Shown one piece after another: positions 15,389 to 23,431 of a stretch of 46,943 nucleotides of DNA; positions within the stretch are counted from its first letter, which is position 1, and the number at the start of each line of letters is the position of its first letter. The notes under the pieces are model-generated. The model saw nothing but the letters and a program-made list of their open reading frames with translations, did no database searches and was not told where the DNA came from. The position numbers and the translations under genes are program-made. The stretch is from positions 1 to 46,943 of the forward strand of contig ONCF01000077.1 of assembly GCA_900316275.1 (NCBI GenBank), written 5' to 3'. The stretch comes from an uncultured Veillonellaceae bacterium. Its GTDB lineage: Bacteria > Bacillota > Negativicutes > Selenomonadales > Selenomonadaceae.

Positions 15389-16666
15389 TTATTTCAACAA
15401 CAGCATAAGCACGAACGCGGCGACGAGACAGGGCAAGGCGTTGCGCTTCGTGATTTCCATGGGGCTGACCTTCGCGAGGCCGGCGCAGATGATGGCCGCG
15501 CCTGCGACTGGGCTCATGGAGCGACCCATGGCGCCCGCAATCTGCGCGAGCGAGCCGAGGCCGGAGATAGTGAGGCCGAACTGCTCCGCGAACGGCGTGA
15601 TGGCACCGTTGAACGCGAACGCAGCCGCGTCACCGGAGCCCGAGATGACGGCGATAAAGAACGGACCGAACGCACCAGCTGCCTGCGCTGCCGACTCGGA
15701 GTTTTTCATGAGGTCCGTGAGTGCGCCCGTGAGGCCGATGGCCGTCATGCCCGCCGTGAACACAGAGGCGCAGACGATGAGGCCGATGACATCCGCATAG
15801 GCATTGCCCATGCCCGTAAAGAACTTTTTCCAGATTTCCTGCGGGTTCGTCATGGTCACGAGGAAACCGAGCGCCACACCGACGAGCATGGACGTCGGCA
15901 CGCTGACCTCAGGCAGCACGGCGACCTGTTTCGAGCCAAGGATGAGCAGGAACAGCGGTACGAGCGGCACAAGGGCCTTGATAGGATTTACTTTGAAATT
16001 CTGCGCGTCGATGTGCTCCTCCGCGTCCATGCTCGCGAGCACAGCCTGACGGCGCTCCTCGTTCGCGCCCTCTTTCCAGAAAATAGCCAGCGCCGTGAGC
16101 ACGATGACGCAGGCTATGGACGCGATGATGGACGCCGGGGTCTCCTCGATGATGACGGTCATCATATCCGTGCCCGCGAGGTCCGCAACGAACGGGTTAT
16201 GCGCGTTGCCCGGGCTGATGGCCGAGCCCCAGGTGCCGCAGAGCACGACGGCGCCGGCCATCGCCGGATGCACGCCCGCCGCGATGAGCGTCGGGATGAG
16301 GATGGAGCCCACGGCGGCCGAGCAGCCGGACGCCGAGGGGATGGCGAGACTGATCCACCACGTGAGGAAGAACGCGATGGGGATGAGCAGCACCTTGCCA
16401 CGGTTCAGCACACCCGAGATGGACGAGACGAGATGCCGGTCGCACTCCGTGAGCTTCATCACGTAGGAGAAACCCATGACCGTGCAGATGGTCGGCACGA
16501 GCGAATTGTTCGTCATGGCCTTGGTAAAGGCCTTGATGACGTCGTCCGGCAGACCACCGATGAGGCACATGACGAGACCGGCGAGGAAAAGCACCAGCCG
16601 CGCCTCATACTTCTTCACGATGGCGGCAAAGGCCAGGACAACAATGAGACTGCCTGCGATTACCAT
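15389..16666 (-). CDS. dcuC: DcuC-family anaerobic C4-dicarboxylate carrier
   Basis: A 425-residue integral membrane protein with about 12 hydrophobic helices. DcuC-type features include the IPSASGCSAAVGSILIPTLIAAGVHP-like conserved loop, CGTWGSAISPGNAHNPFVAD, and the C-terminal AQIAGAMGRSMSPVAGAAI motif. The family exchanges or exports succinate and takes up fumarate or malate during anaerobic growth. Exact substrate is inferred from family only. The start ATG has AGGAGG 9 nt upstream. A 17-bp palindrome lies in its promoter region. Confidence 0.85.
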   Translation of the reverse strand: MVIAGSLIVVLAFAAIVKKYEARLVLFLAGLVMCLIGGLPDDVIKAFTKAMTNNSLVPTICTVMGFSYVMKLTECDRHLVSSISGVLNRGKVLLIPIAFFLTWWISLAIPSASGCSAAVGSILIPTLIAAGVHPAMAGAVVLCGTWGSAISPGNAHNPFVADLAGTDMMTVIIEETPASIIASIACVIVLTALAIFWKEGANEERRQAVLASMDAEEHIDAQNFKVNPIKALVPLVPLFLLILGSKQVAVLPEVSVPTSMLVGVALGFLVTMTNPQEIWKKFFTGMGNAYADVIGLIVCASVFTAGMTAIGLTGALTDLMKNSESAAQAAGAFGPFFIAVISGSGDAAAFAFNGAITPFAEQFGLTISGLGSLAQIAGAMGRSMSPVAGAAIICAGLAKVSPMEITKRNALPCLVAAFVLMLLLK

Positions 16667-16691
16667 AGAAAAAACCTCCTAAGTAGAACAA

Positions 16692-16743
16692 ATAATACCT
16701 TATTCAGGCTCTACTGAGAAAGTTCTATATTGTCTGACAATAT
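16692..16743 (-). promoter_or_regulatory. dcuC promoter region with 8-1-8 palindrome
   Basis: ATATTGTCTGACAATAT (16727-16743) is a perfect inverted repeat with one central base, the symmetry typical of FUR-family operators. A TATTAT -10-like box is on the minus strand at 16697-16692, and the -35 is poor. The dyad centre would be around -49. Confidence 0.5.
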
Positions 16744-16875
16744 CCTGCTATAAACAAAACTAATGCGTATGTTACTGTATTGCAGACAACTAAAGATTGC
16801 AACATGTAACCTTGTAAATAAACTCTGTTGCTGCGCTGCAGGATGCCGCTATGCACAGCCCTTGCCTGGTGGCGC

Positions 16876-16906
16876 AAAAAGCCGGCCTGCGCAAAACAGA
16901 CCGGCT
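16876..16906 (-). terminator. Terminator of the mnmA-to-metallopeptidase operon
   Basis: On the minus strand AGCCGGTCTG / CAGGCCGGCT is followed by TTTTTGCG, 20 nt after the stop of the metallopeptidase-like gene. The stem has one T-G wobble. Confidence 0.75.
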
Positions 16907-16926
16907 ATCAAAGCACTATTGCATTT

Positions 16927-18552
16927 TCACAGGCCATGCGCGCGTTGCCAGCTCTGGGCCCAGGCCTGCGGCGGGCGGCCGTAGGCACTCTGAAAGGCCT
17001 GTGCTGCGTCCTGCGTGCGACTGAGCTGCTGCAGATAGCGGCGGTAGCCTGCCCAGCCGTACTGGTCGATGAGCTCCGCACAAGCGAGCTGCACGAGTGT
17101 GGAGACGGCATCATTGCCATACCGGGCGTCCGCCTGCTGCCAGCCATCCTGGGTCGCGAGTGCAGCGAGGTCGGGTACAGCCCCCTGCCGCAAGTCACGC
17201 CGCCAGGCGCGCTCGTACTGTGCGAGCGTGCCGCCATACGTGGCCTGCAAACGCGCTACGCCCATGAGGTAGCCCATGCCGCGCTCGAGCCAGACAACGC
17301 CCTGCGCATTCGGACCCGCGAGCTGTGCCGCGAGCATGCGCCCCGCGAGCACGCCCATCGTGAACTGCTGCTGCCGCGCCGCCTGTAGATCCGCCGCGTT
17401 GATGATGATGGTGCTGCCATTCTCCAGCCAGAGGCTCGCCCCCGCGAGCTGCTGGGCCTTGGCCTCGCTCACGCCGCACCACTCCGCCGCCGCGCGCGCC
17501 ATGTCCGTTTGGTCGACCGCCAGTACGACATCATAGACGCCATGCAGGCGCACCCCGAGACGGGACTCCGCCAGTTGCCGCGTCGCCGCGAACTGCGCCG
17601 TGAGTGCTGCCTGCACGTCGGGTGCCCCCGGTCGCGTCGTGAAATGCACCTGCGCCCGCGCCTCGCGCTGCTGCGCCCACCAGCCCGCATACTGACGCAG
17701 GAACGTCGCCGTGTCGATGCCGAACGTCGCCGCAAATGCCGCGTCGCCATCCGCCGCCGTTTTGAGCGCCTGAAAATAGGCCACGAGCCGCCCGCAGGGG
17801 TCGTCACCGCCGTACTGCGCGAGCAGATAGCAGGTCATGAGGTCCGCGACCTGATAGGAGTGAAACTGCGGCTGCATGAGCTGCTGGCGCTGCGACATAT
17901 CGGCGTATTGCAAATCGCTGATTTTCGCGAGCGTCGGCACGGCGAGCAGTGCGTCGAGCGTGTCGCGCTGCCATTTCTGCACGGTCTTGCCGCCCATACA
18001 CTGCGCGAGCAGCGCGCCCACGTAGTCGGCCGAGCCCTCCTCCAGCCAGAACAGCGAGCGGGCATCGCTGCTGCCGCCTGCCGCCAGCTCGTACTGCACC
18101 TGATGGAAAAGCTCGTGCCCCGTCGTCGACCAGCGGTCGCTGCGCTCCGCCATGACGCCCGCCGTGCCGTTGATGGCCGTCACGTGGCGACTGCCGCCTG
18201 TCCAGCCGCCCGAGATGCTGCCGATGGCCTGCGCCTCCTCCGCCGAGAGATCAAACGCCTGCTGCAGCACCTGCTCGTAGTCGACCTCCGTGCCCGCCGC
18301 ATAGACCGTAACGTGGTGCTGGAGCGTGAGCCCTGTCTGCTCCGCGAGCAACGCCTCGAACTGCGCCGCACTTGCGCGCACGTCCGCGAGCATCTCCGCG
18401 TCCACCTCGCCCGCCGTACGCACCTCGATACCGCCGCCATCCGGTGCATCGAGGCCCAGCTGCGCGCCATAGTGCTCGTAGAGGGCCGCGCCGCCCGCCA
18501 CGGCCGCGAGCAGCAGCACGGCACAGACGAGGATTTTTATCAGCTGCGTCAT
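16927..18552 (-). CDS. Membrane-anchored gluzincin-like metallopeptidase with a degenerate second copy
   Basis: A 541-residue protein with one N-terminal membrane anchor (about 4-26), otherwise extracytoplasmic. The first half has HELFH (146-150) in TTGHELFHQVQYEL and FWLEEGSADYVGA (168-180), the HExxH plus downstream Glu layout of gluzincins (M1/MA clan-like). The second half (about 315-541) follows the same course: MGVLAGRMLAAQLAG (399-413) replaces the zinc helix and VWLERGMGYLMG (420-431) replaces the Glu segment, so it looks like an internal duplication that lost zinc binding. It starts 2 nt after the ABC permease stop and ends the operon. Substrate is unknown; a role tied to the importer is inferred from position. 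Confidence 0.7.
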   Translation of the reverse strand: MTQLIKILVCAVLLLAAVAGGAALYEHYGAQLGLDAPDGGGIEVRTAGEVDAEMLADVRASAAQFEALLAEQTGLTLQHHVTVYAAGTEVDYEQVLQQAFDLSAEEAQAIGSISGGWTGGSRHVTAINGTAGVMAERSDRWSTTGHELFHQVQYELAAGGSSDARSLFWLEEGSADYVGALLAQCMGGKTVQKWQRDTLDALLAVPTLAKISDLQYADMSQRQQLMQPQFHSYQVADLMTCYLLAQYGGDDPCGRLVAYFQALKTAADGDAAFAATFGIDTATFLRQYAGWWAQQREARAQVHFTTRPGAPDVQAALTAQFAATRQLAESRLGVRLHGVYDVVLAVDQTDMARAAAEWCGVSEAKAQQLAGASLWLENGSTIIINAADLQAARQQQFTMGVLAGRMLAAQLAGPNAQGVVWLERGMGYLMGVARLQATYGGTLAQYERAWRRDLRQGAVPDLAALATQDGWQQADARYGNDAVSTLVQLACAELIDQYGWAGYRRYLQQLSRTQDAAQAFQSAYGRPPQAWAQSWQRAHGL

Positions 18553-18553
18553 T

Positions 18554-19312
18554 TCAGGCCTCCTGCTGGCGCTGCCAGCGGCAGGTCAGGTACTCCAGCG
18601 CGTCGATGAGGCCAAACAGCAGCAGCCCCAGCGCGCTGAGCACGACGATGCCCGCGTACATCTCGAGGTAGTTCACGCGCAGCCAGGCATCCATGATGAA
18701 ATAGCCCATACCGTACTGCGTGCCGAACGTCTCCGTAAAGAACAGCACGGAGACGGCTGTCGCCATGGCCACGCGCACGGCCGTAAGAAATTTCGGCCAG
18801 GTCGCGGGGAAAATGACCTCGCGCACCAACTGCCAGCGGCTCGCGCCCAAAGAATAAAGCGGATAGTACATCTCGAGTGGGATGGCTTTAATCGCGTCGC
18901 GCACGGCGATGACGACCTGGAACACGATGATGAGGAAAATCATGAGGATTTTCGAGAGCTCCCCCACGCCCGCCAGTAGCATGAGGATAGGCAGCAGGGC
19001 GATTTTCGGCACGGGATATGTGAGGTAGACGAGCGGCGCGAGGAAACGGTCCGCGCGCGCCGAGTAGCCCATAAGAAGCCCGAGCGGATAGCCGATACCC
19101 ACGGCCAGTGCGAGGCCGGCTGCGATGCGTCCGAGGCTGTAGAGGCTGTGAATAGCGATGAAGTCGCCGAACACCTGCACGAGCTTCACGGCCACCTTTT
19201 GCGGCGTGGGCACGATGGGCAGCTGCATGATTTGCGCTGCGAGCTCCCAGAGCACGAGCAGGATAATGGCGCCCGTGAGATAGAAACGCAAGACCTGCGC
19301 GAGTTTACGCAT
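18554..19312 (-). CDS. ABC transporter permease, NitT/TauT (SsuC-like) family
   Basis: The 252-residue inner-membrane permease has about six helices and the binding-protein-dependent transport signature in the EAA loop (SLGASRWQLVREVIFPATWP). The ATG at 19312 ([11 protein letters not shown]) overlaps the ATPase stop by 8 nt (ATGCGTAA), so translation is coupled; the longer frame to 19399 lies inside the ATPase gene and is rejected. Family members import nitrate, sulfonates, taurine, bicarbonate, or thiamine and riboflavin precursors. Which one applies here cannot be read from the permease. Confidence 0.92.
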   Translation of the reverse strand: MRKLAQVLRFYLTGAIILLVLWELAAQIMQLPIVPTPQKVAVKLVQVFGDFIAIHSLYSLGRIAAGLALAVGIGYPLGLLMGYSARADRFLAPLVYLTYPVPKIALLPILMLLAGVGELSKILMIFLIIVFQVVIAVRDAIKAIPLEMYYPLYSLGASRWQLVREVIFPATWPKFLTAVRVAMATAVSVLFFTETFGTQYGMGYFIMDAWLRVNYLEMYAGIVVLSALGLLLFGLIDALEYLTCRWQRQQEA

Positions 19313-20081
19313 GAGCGGCCACCTCCCCTGGCATTTGCCGCATGGCGCGGATTTTCTGCCGCAGTGCCAGTGCCTGCTGCTGGAACGCGGCTGTGCCACG
19401 CGCCGCCGTCTGGCCCGCGAGCGGATTGGCGATGATTTCTGCGATATGCCCCGGCTGCGGCGCCATGAGCACGATTTGCTGGCCGAGGTAGAGCGCCTCC
19501 TCCACGTAGTGCGTCACGAGGATAGTCGTGACCTGCGAGGCCTGCCAGAGCGCGCGGAACACCTCCTGCATTTCCTCGCGCGTGATGGCGTCGAGCGCAG
19601 AAAAAGGCTCGTCCATAAGTAAAATATCCGGGCGCAGTAAAAAGACGCGCGCCAGCGACACGCGCTGCTGCTGACCGCCACTGAGCTCGCGCGGGTAGCG
19701 GCCGAGCAGGTCACTGAGGCCCAGCTGCCTGCAAAGCGCCACATAGGCCGCCTCGTCGATGGACCGCCCCTTGATACGGCAGGCGAGGCGGATGTTCTCC
19801 GCCACCGTGCGCCAGGGCAGCAGGCCATAGTTCTGCTGCAGGTAGCCGATACTCTGCTGCGCGGGCGAGACGGGGGCACCGTCGACGCTGACCATGCCCG
19901 ACGTCGGCGTGAGCAGGCCGGCCGCCGCCTTGAGCATGGTCGACTTGCCGCAGCCCGACGGTCCTATAACGGCACAAACCGTGCCTTGCGGCACGGTCAG
20001 GCTGACGCTCGCGAGCGCCCGGTATGTATTTTTTCCCGTGGCATAGTCCACGGTCACGTCCTTCATTGCAATGCTGGGCAT
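19305..20081 (-). CDS. ABC transporter ATP-binding protein, NitT/TauT (SsuB-like) family
   Basis: The 258-residue ATPase has the Walker A motif [11 protein letters not shown]-loop region [15 protein letters not shown], signature [15 protein letters not shown], Walker [13 protein letters not shown], and switch histidine in LVTHYVEEA. It energises the permease encoded next. The ATG at 20081 ([13 protein letters not shown]) has GAGG 5 nt upstream and is chosen over the longer frame to 20150. It lies 96 nt downstream of the substrate-binding protein gene. Confidence 0.94.
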   Translation of the reverse strand: MPSIAMKDVTVDYATGKNTYRALASVSLTVPQGTVCAVIGPSGCGKSTMLKAAAGLLTPTSGMVSVDGAPVSPAQQSIGYLQQNYGLLPWRTVAENIRLACRIKGRSIDEAAYVALCRQLGLSDLLGRYPRELSGGQQQRVSLARVFLLRPDILLMDEPFSALDAITREEMQEVFRALWQASQVTTILVTHYVEEALYLGQQIVLMAPQPGHIAEIIANPLAGQTAARGTAAFQQQALALRQKIRAMRQMPGEVAAHA

Positions 20082-20177
20082 AGCAACCTCTTTCTTCGTA
20101 AAAAGTCTACTGACAACGCATAACGGCCTCTGCGCTGGCAACACTAACACACGGCCAGCATCCGTGGACGTCCACCT

Positions 20178-21134
20178 TTATTTGTTCAGCAAATCCACCA
20201 CAATGTCATTGTAACTATAGTTGCCGTGAATGAGGTCCTTCTGTACGAGCCAGGCCAGGCAATCCTTGACATCGCTTTCCTTCGGCAACGTTGCCTGTGA
20301 GTAACGCGGCAGACGCAGCGCCTCTTTGGCCTCGGCTGGGAAGCCGCTCGCCTCGATGACGGCATCGATGTACTCGGCGCGGTCTGTCGTGTTCAGGTAG
20401 TCCACGGCCTTATTGTAGGCGCGATACATGGCCTGGATTTCGGCCTTTTTATCCGTCGTGGCCTGCTGCGTGAACATGATGACGCCGGGGTTGATGCCCA
20501 GTTCATCCGAGCCCGTGATATAGCGGCAGCCGTTGTGCACGGCGATGCTGGCCATGGGCTCCGGCAGCGTAGCCGCCGCGAGCTTGCCGTTCTGCAGCAT
20601 TTCGAGGCGCGTCGGGATTTTCGGGATGATGACCTTGTTGATACTGTCGCCCGTGAGGCCGTCGTGCGCGAGAATCTGGTCCGTCACGTACTCGATAATC
20701 GTGTTGCGCGAAACGGCCACATCCTGCCCCGCAAGGTCCGCGGCCTTCTGTGCCGTCGTATTTTTGCCCGCGATGAGCTTGTAGCTGCCGTCCGTCAGGG
20801 AGGTCACGCGCACGTCAAAACCGCCGTCCCGCGCGAAGCCCACGGCCAGCATATCGGAGACCGCGCCGTCGAGATTGCCGCTCTGCAGCGCCGCGTCGCG
20901 GTCCATCGCGCTCTTGAAATGCTCGATGTTGACCTTAAGCCCCTCCTGCTCGAAATAGCCTTGTTGCGCCGCGATGAGGAACGGAATGGAGTCCGTGTCC
21001 GGCATCACGCCGATAGTAAGCTCTTTTAAATCACCCTTGGCGGCCTGTTTGCTGTCTGTACCGCCGCAACCCGTGAGGAGCAGCGCTGCCGTGAGCACGC
21101 TCACGAGCGCCAGCACCAGATGTTTCATTTGCAT
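20178..21134 (-). CDS. ABC transporter substrate-binding lipoprotein, NitT/TauT (SsuA/NMT1-like)
   Basis: The 318-residue protein has a lipobox LLTGCGG, so it is a lipid-anchored receptor. The SsuA/THI5-like fold is indicated by LTIGVMPDTDSIPFLIAAQQGYF near the mature N-terminus, followed by GLKVNIEHFKSAMDRDAALQ, ATLPEPMASIA and an IPTRLEML segment. It delivers its ligand to the permease and ATPase downstream. Ligand class is not determinable; no sulfonate, nitrate-assimilation or thiamine genes are next to it. Confidence 0.9.
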   Translation of the reverse strand: MQMKHLVLALVSVLTAALLLTGCGGTDSKQAAKGDLKELTIGVMPDTDSIPFLIAAQQGYFEQEGLKVNIEHFKSAMDRDAALQSGNLDGAVSDMLAVGFARDGGFDVRVTSLTDGSYKLIAGKNTTAQKAADLAGQDVAVSRNTIIEYVTDQILAHDGLTGDSINKVIIPKIPTRLEMLQNGKLAAATLPEPMASIAVHNGCRYITGSDELGINPGVIMFTQQATTDKKAEIQAMYRAYNKAVDYLNTTDRAEYIDAVIEASGFPAEAKEALRLPRYSQATLPKESDVKDCLAWLVQKDLIHGNYSYNDIVVDLLNK

Positions 21135-21168
21135 AAAATTTATTCCCTTTCCCTAAAGACGTCCGCCA

Positions 21169-21999
21169 TCAGCGCAACCAGCCCAGCACGAGCTGTGCGC
21201 CCGCCTTGGCGTAGCCGAGTGCCTGATTGATGACGCCTTCATTTTCCTTGTACGTCTGCACGGCCTTGTCCTTGACCGCATTCGCCTGCTGTCCGACGGC
21301 CTTCGCCGTGTCAATTTTCTGGTCGATGTCCTGCACCGTCGACTGCGCGTCGGCAATCTGCTGTTTTACAGACTGGGCCTCGCTGCCCTGCTTTTTGCCG
21401 CCCGTCACGGCGGAGAGCACCTTGTCCAGCGCGCTCTGCTGCTGTTGTTTCTCCAGCTCGGCCTGCCGCGCCTCCAGCTGCTTGATTTGCCGCTCCAGCG
21501 CCTGTTTCTGCTGCTGCAGGTCCGTGACCTGACCGTCCAGCTTGGCCTGCCGGTCCTTCATCTGCTGCTGCTCGAGCTTTTGCTGCTCGGCCGCCAGCTG
21601 CCGCTCCTGCGACCAGCCCGCGAGCATAAAACCGAGGAACAGCGCCACGGCAAAACCGCCTACGAGAATGGCCGCCCGCTTGCGCTTCGGCGTCCAGAAA
21701 GGCTGCTTGCCGGACTGACCTGGCTGACCCGAACGCTGTGGCATCCCTAGCGCGGGCTGCTGCGGCGTGAGGCGGCGCACATGCCCCGTCTGCGGCTGCA
21801 CGGGTGGCATATAGGTTGTCTGCTCCTCTGCCAGGCCTGGCTGCACGGCCGGCATTTCGCGCGTATCGTGCAAATTCACGCGCTGTTGTGCTGGATTGCC
21901 GCTCCCCGACGCAGCGGACGGTCTGCCCTGGGCCTGTGCGCCCGTCTGCTGTACGGGCATGAACGTCGTTTTTTCCATATCATCAGTTGGTTTAGTCAT
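21169..21999 (-). CDS. Single-pass membrane protein with Pro/Gln-rich cytoplasmic tail and coiled coil
   Basis: I do not recognise the family. The 276-residue protein has an N-terminal disordered Pro/Gln/Gly-rich part (1-105), one transmembrane helix (about 109-129, after the basic PKRKR), and an outer heptad-rich Gln/Lys/Glu coiled coil (about 133-195) ending in a helical tail. Two copies of a short motif, TTFMP (11-15) and TTYMPP (61-66), occur in the tail. The ATG overlaps the DUF3783 stop as ATGACTAA, with AAGGAG just upstream. It precedes the substrate-binding protein gene by 34 nt and may be a scaffold; that is inference. Confidence 0.75.
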   Translation of the reverse strand: MTKPTDDMEKTTFMPVQQTGAQAQGRPSAASGSGNPAQQRVNLHDTREMPAVQPGLAEEQTTYMPPVQPQTGHVRRLTPQQPALGMPQRSGQPGQSGKQPFWTPKRKRAAILVGGFAVALFLGFMLAGWSQERQLAAEQQKLEQQQMKDRQAKLDGQVTDLQQQKQALERQIKQLEARQAELEKQQQQSALDKVLSAVTGGKKQGSEAQSVKQQIADAQSTVQDIDQKIDTAKAVGQQANAVKDKAVQTYKENEGVINQALGYAKAGAQLVLGWLR

Positions 22000-22429
22000 T
22001 TTTCTCCTTGTTGGCGGAGGCTTTAGCCGCCTCCTGCTCTGCCATATAGGCGTGCTCTTTCTGCATCGTCTCACAGAGACGGCGCAGCGTCCAGAGCGTG
22101 TTAAACGGGGTCACTACGGACTTGTACGGGATGTGGCTCACGCCGTCCTGCTGGAACTGCGCGAGCACCGTATCGAGGCGTTTCCCGCGAATGCCCTGTA
22201 AAATAAGCACCTCATGTGGGAACGCAAAGCCATCGTCCTCAGGCTGTGCCGTCGCGCGAAAGCCCGGCATACCCAGCAGATAGCCGACCTTTTCGTACCA
22301 CTGCTCCTGTGGGATGACGCGACTCGGTATCTGCAGGTGGCGCAGGGACTGCTGCGCCAGCGCTAGCTTTGCCTCATCCTGAAAGCCATAGAAAAGCGCT
22401 TGTTCGGACTGCTTTTTCTGTTTCTTCAT
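21992..22429 (-). CDS. DUF3783 domain-containing protein
   Basis: A 145-residue cytosolic protein. The C-terminal half carries the DUF3783 pattern (VLILQGIRGKRLDTVL, then YKSVVTPFNTLWTL and a Glu-rich helix). Function is unknown; the family is common in anaerobic Firmicutes. The N-terminus (basic, Gln-rich) is followed by a small alpha/beta segment. It starts 15 nt after the NYN-RHH gene stop and overlaps the next gene by 8 nt. Confidence 0.8.
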   Translation of the reverse strand: MKKQKKQSEQALFYGFQDEAKLALAQQSLRHLQIPSRVIPQEQWYEKVGYLLGMPGFRATAQPEDDGFAFPHEVLILQGIRGKRLDTVLAQFQQDGVSHIPYKSVVTPFNTLWTLRRLCETMQKEHAYMAEQEAAKASANKEKND

Positions 22430-22444
22430 CGCTCTACTCCACCC

Positions 22445-23398
22445 TCACTGGGTCAGGCCACGCATAAGCAGGAACGTCACGACCTCGTCGAGTGAGACGC
22501 CCTCCTCGGCCGCGCGCGCCGCCAGCGACTGCCGCAGTGACTTCGGCAGCTTCACGCTGAGCACGTTGTCCTCCGGCGTCGGCATAGCTGCCTGCTTAGC
22601 CGGTGCCTGGCTGCGCGGTGTATTCTTGCCGCGTGATGTCGCAGCCGTAGCAGACTTGCCGCCCTTGCCAGCCGCAGACGGTTCACCCTGCGTCGTTTTC
22701 GTACTGGCTTTAACCTGCGTTGCCTCTTTACCGGCAGTGGACTTATTCTGCTTGCCCTTACTCTGCAAGGGCTTGGGCTGCTTGGCCGCCTGCCGCTTGT
22801 TGGCTGGTTTCTGTGCATTCATGTTGTTATCCTCAGCGGCTGCCTGTTGTTTATCAGACTTGGCATTCTTGCTCTTGCTGGCTTTGGCAGCGGCCTTCTC
22901 TTTCTCTTTAGCCTCTTTTTCCGCCTTCTTGGCTGCCTTCTTGCTCTTCTTCGGTTTTTCCTCCGGCGGATAGACGAAGAACTCGTCGTAGGCATTGCGG
23001 AGCGTCTCACTGGCCTGTTTCGTGCCCACGCCGATGATGTAGGACTTCTCCTGTGCGTTCAGCATCTCCGCGATGCGCACGAAATCCGAATCAGTCGTGA
23101 TGACGAGGTAGCGGCGCACGCCCTCCTCGTAGAGCAGCTTGGCCGAATCATAAAGCGCCGAGTCGAGCGAGTTCTTGCCCAGATACGTGCGGTTAATCTG
23201 GCGGAATGTAAAGCCCGGCCGCCGCAGCAGCTTGTCCCAGCGCTTCTGCTCTGGGCGCGCGTCCCAATCCGACACCACAATCGTGCGGCACGGCTGATAG
23301 CGCTTCGCTTTGCCCAGCGTATAGCTCAACATTTCAAACGGTGCATTTTCAATATCATATAAAACAGCCACGGTCTCGCGGCTGGAATCCAATGTCAT
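22445..23398 (-). CDS. NYN-domain protein fused to a ribbon-helix-helix tail
   Basis: The N-terminal 150 residues form a LabA/DUF88-like NYN (PIN-like) RNase domain with acidic metal positions in VLYDIENAP and ITTDSDFVRIAEML, plus SYIIGVG. A low-complexity Lys/Ala/Gln linker of about 125 residues follows. The last 35 residues (SVKLPKSLRQSLAARAAEEG and DEVVTFLLMRGL) fit a HicB/Arc-type ribbon-helix-helix. The linker is positively charged and may hold RNA or DNA. The fusion couples a likely nuclease to a DNA-binding or dimerisation module. The start has AAAGGAG about 13 nt away, longer than usual. Confidence 0.82.
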   Translation of the reverse strand: MTLDSSRETVAVLYDIENAPFEMLSYTLGKAKRYQPCRTIVVSDWDARPEQKRWDKLLRRPGFTFRQINRTYLGKNSLDSALYDSAKLLYEEGVRRYLVITTDSDFVRIAEMLNAQEKSYIIGVGTKQASETLRNAYDEFFVYPPEEKPKKSKKAAKKAEKEAKEKEKAAAKASKSKNAKSDKQQAAAEDNNMNAQKPANKRQAAKQPKPLQSKGKQNKSTAGKEATQVKASTKTTQGEPSAAGKGGKSATAATSRGKNTPRSQAPAKQAAMPTPEDNVLSVKLPKSLRQSLAARAAEEGVSLDEVVTFLLMRGLTQ

Positions 23399-23431
23399 AC
23401 TAATAGTAAAACTCCTTTCTGAAATTTTTAT

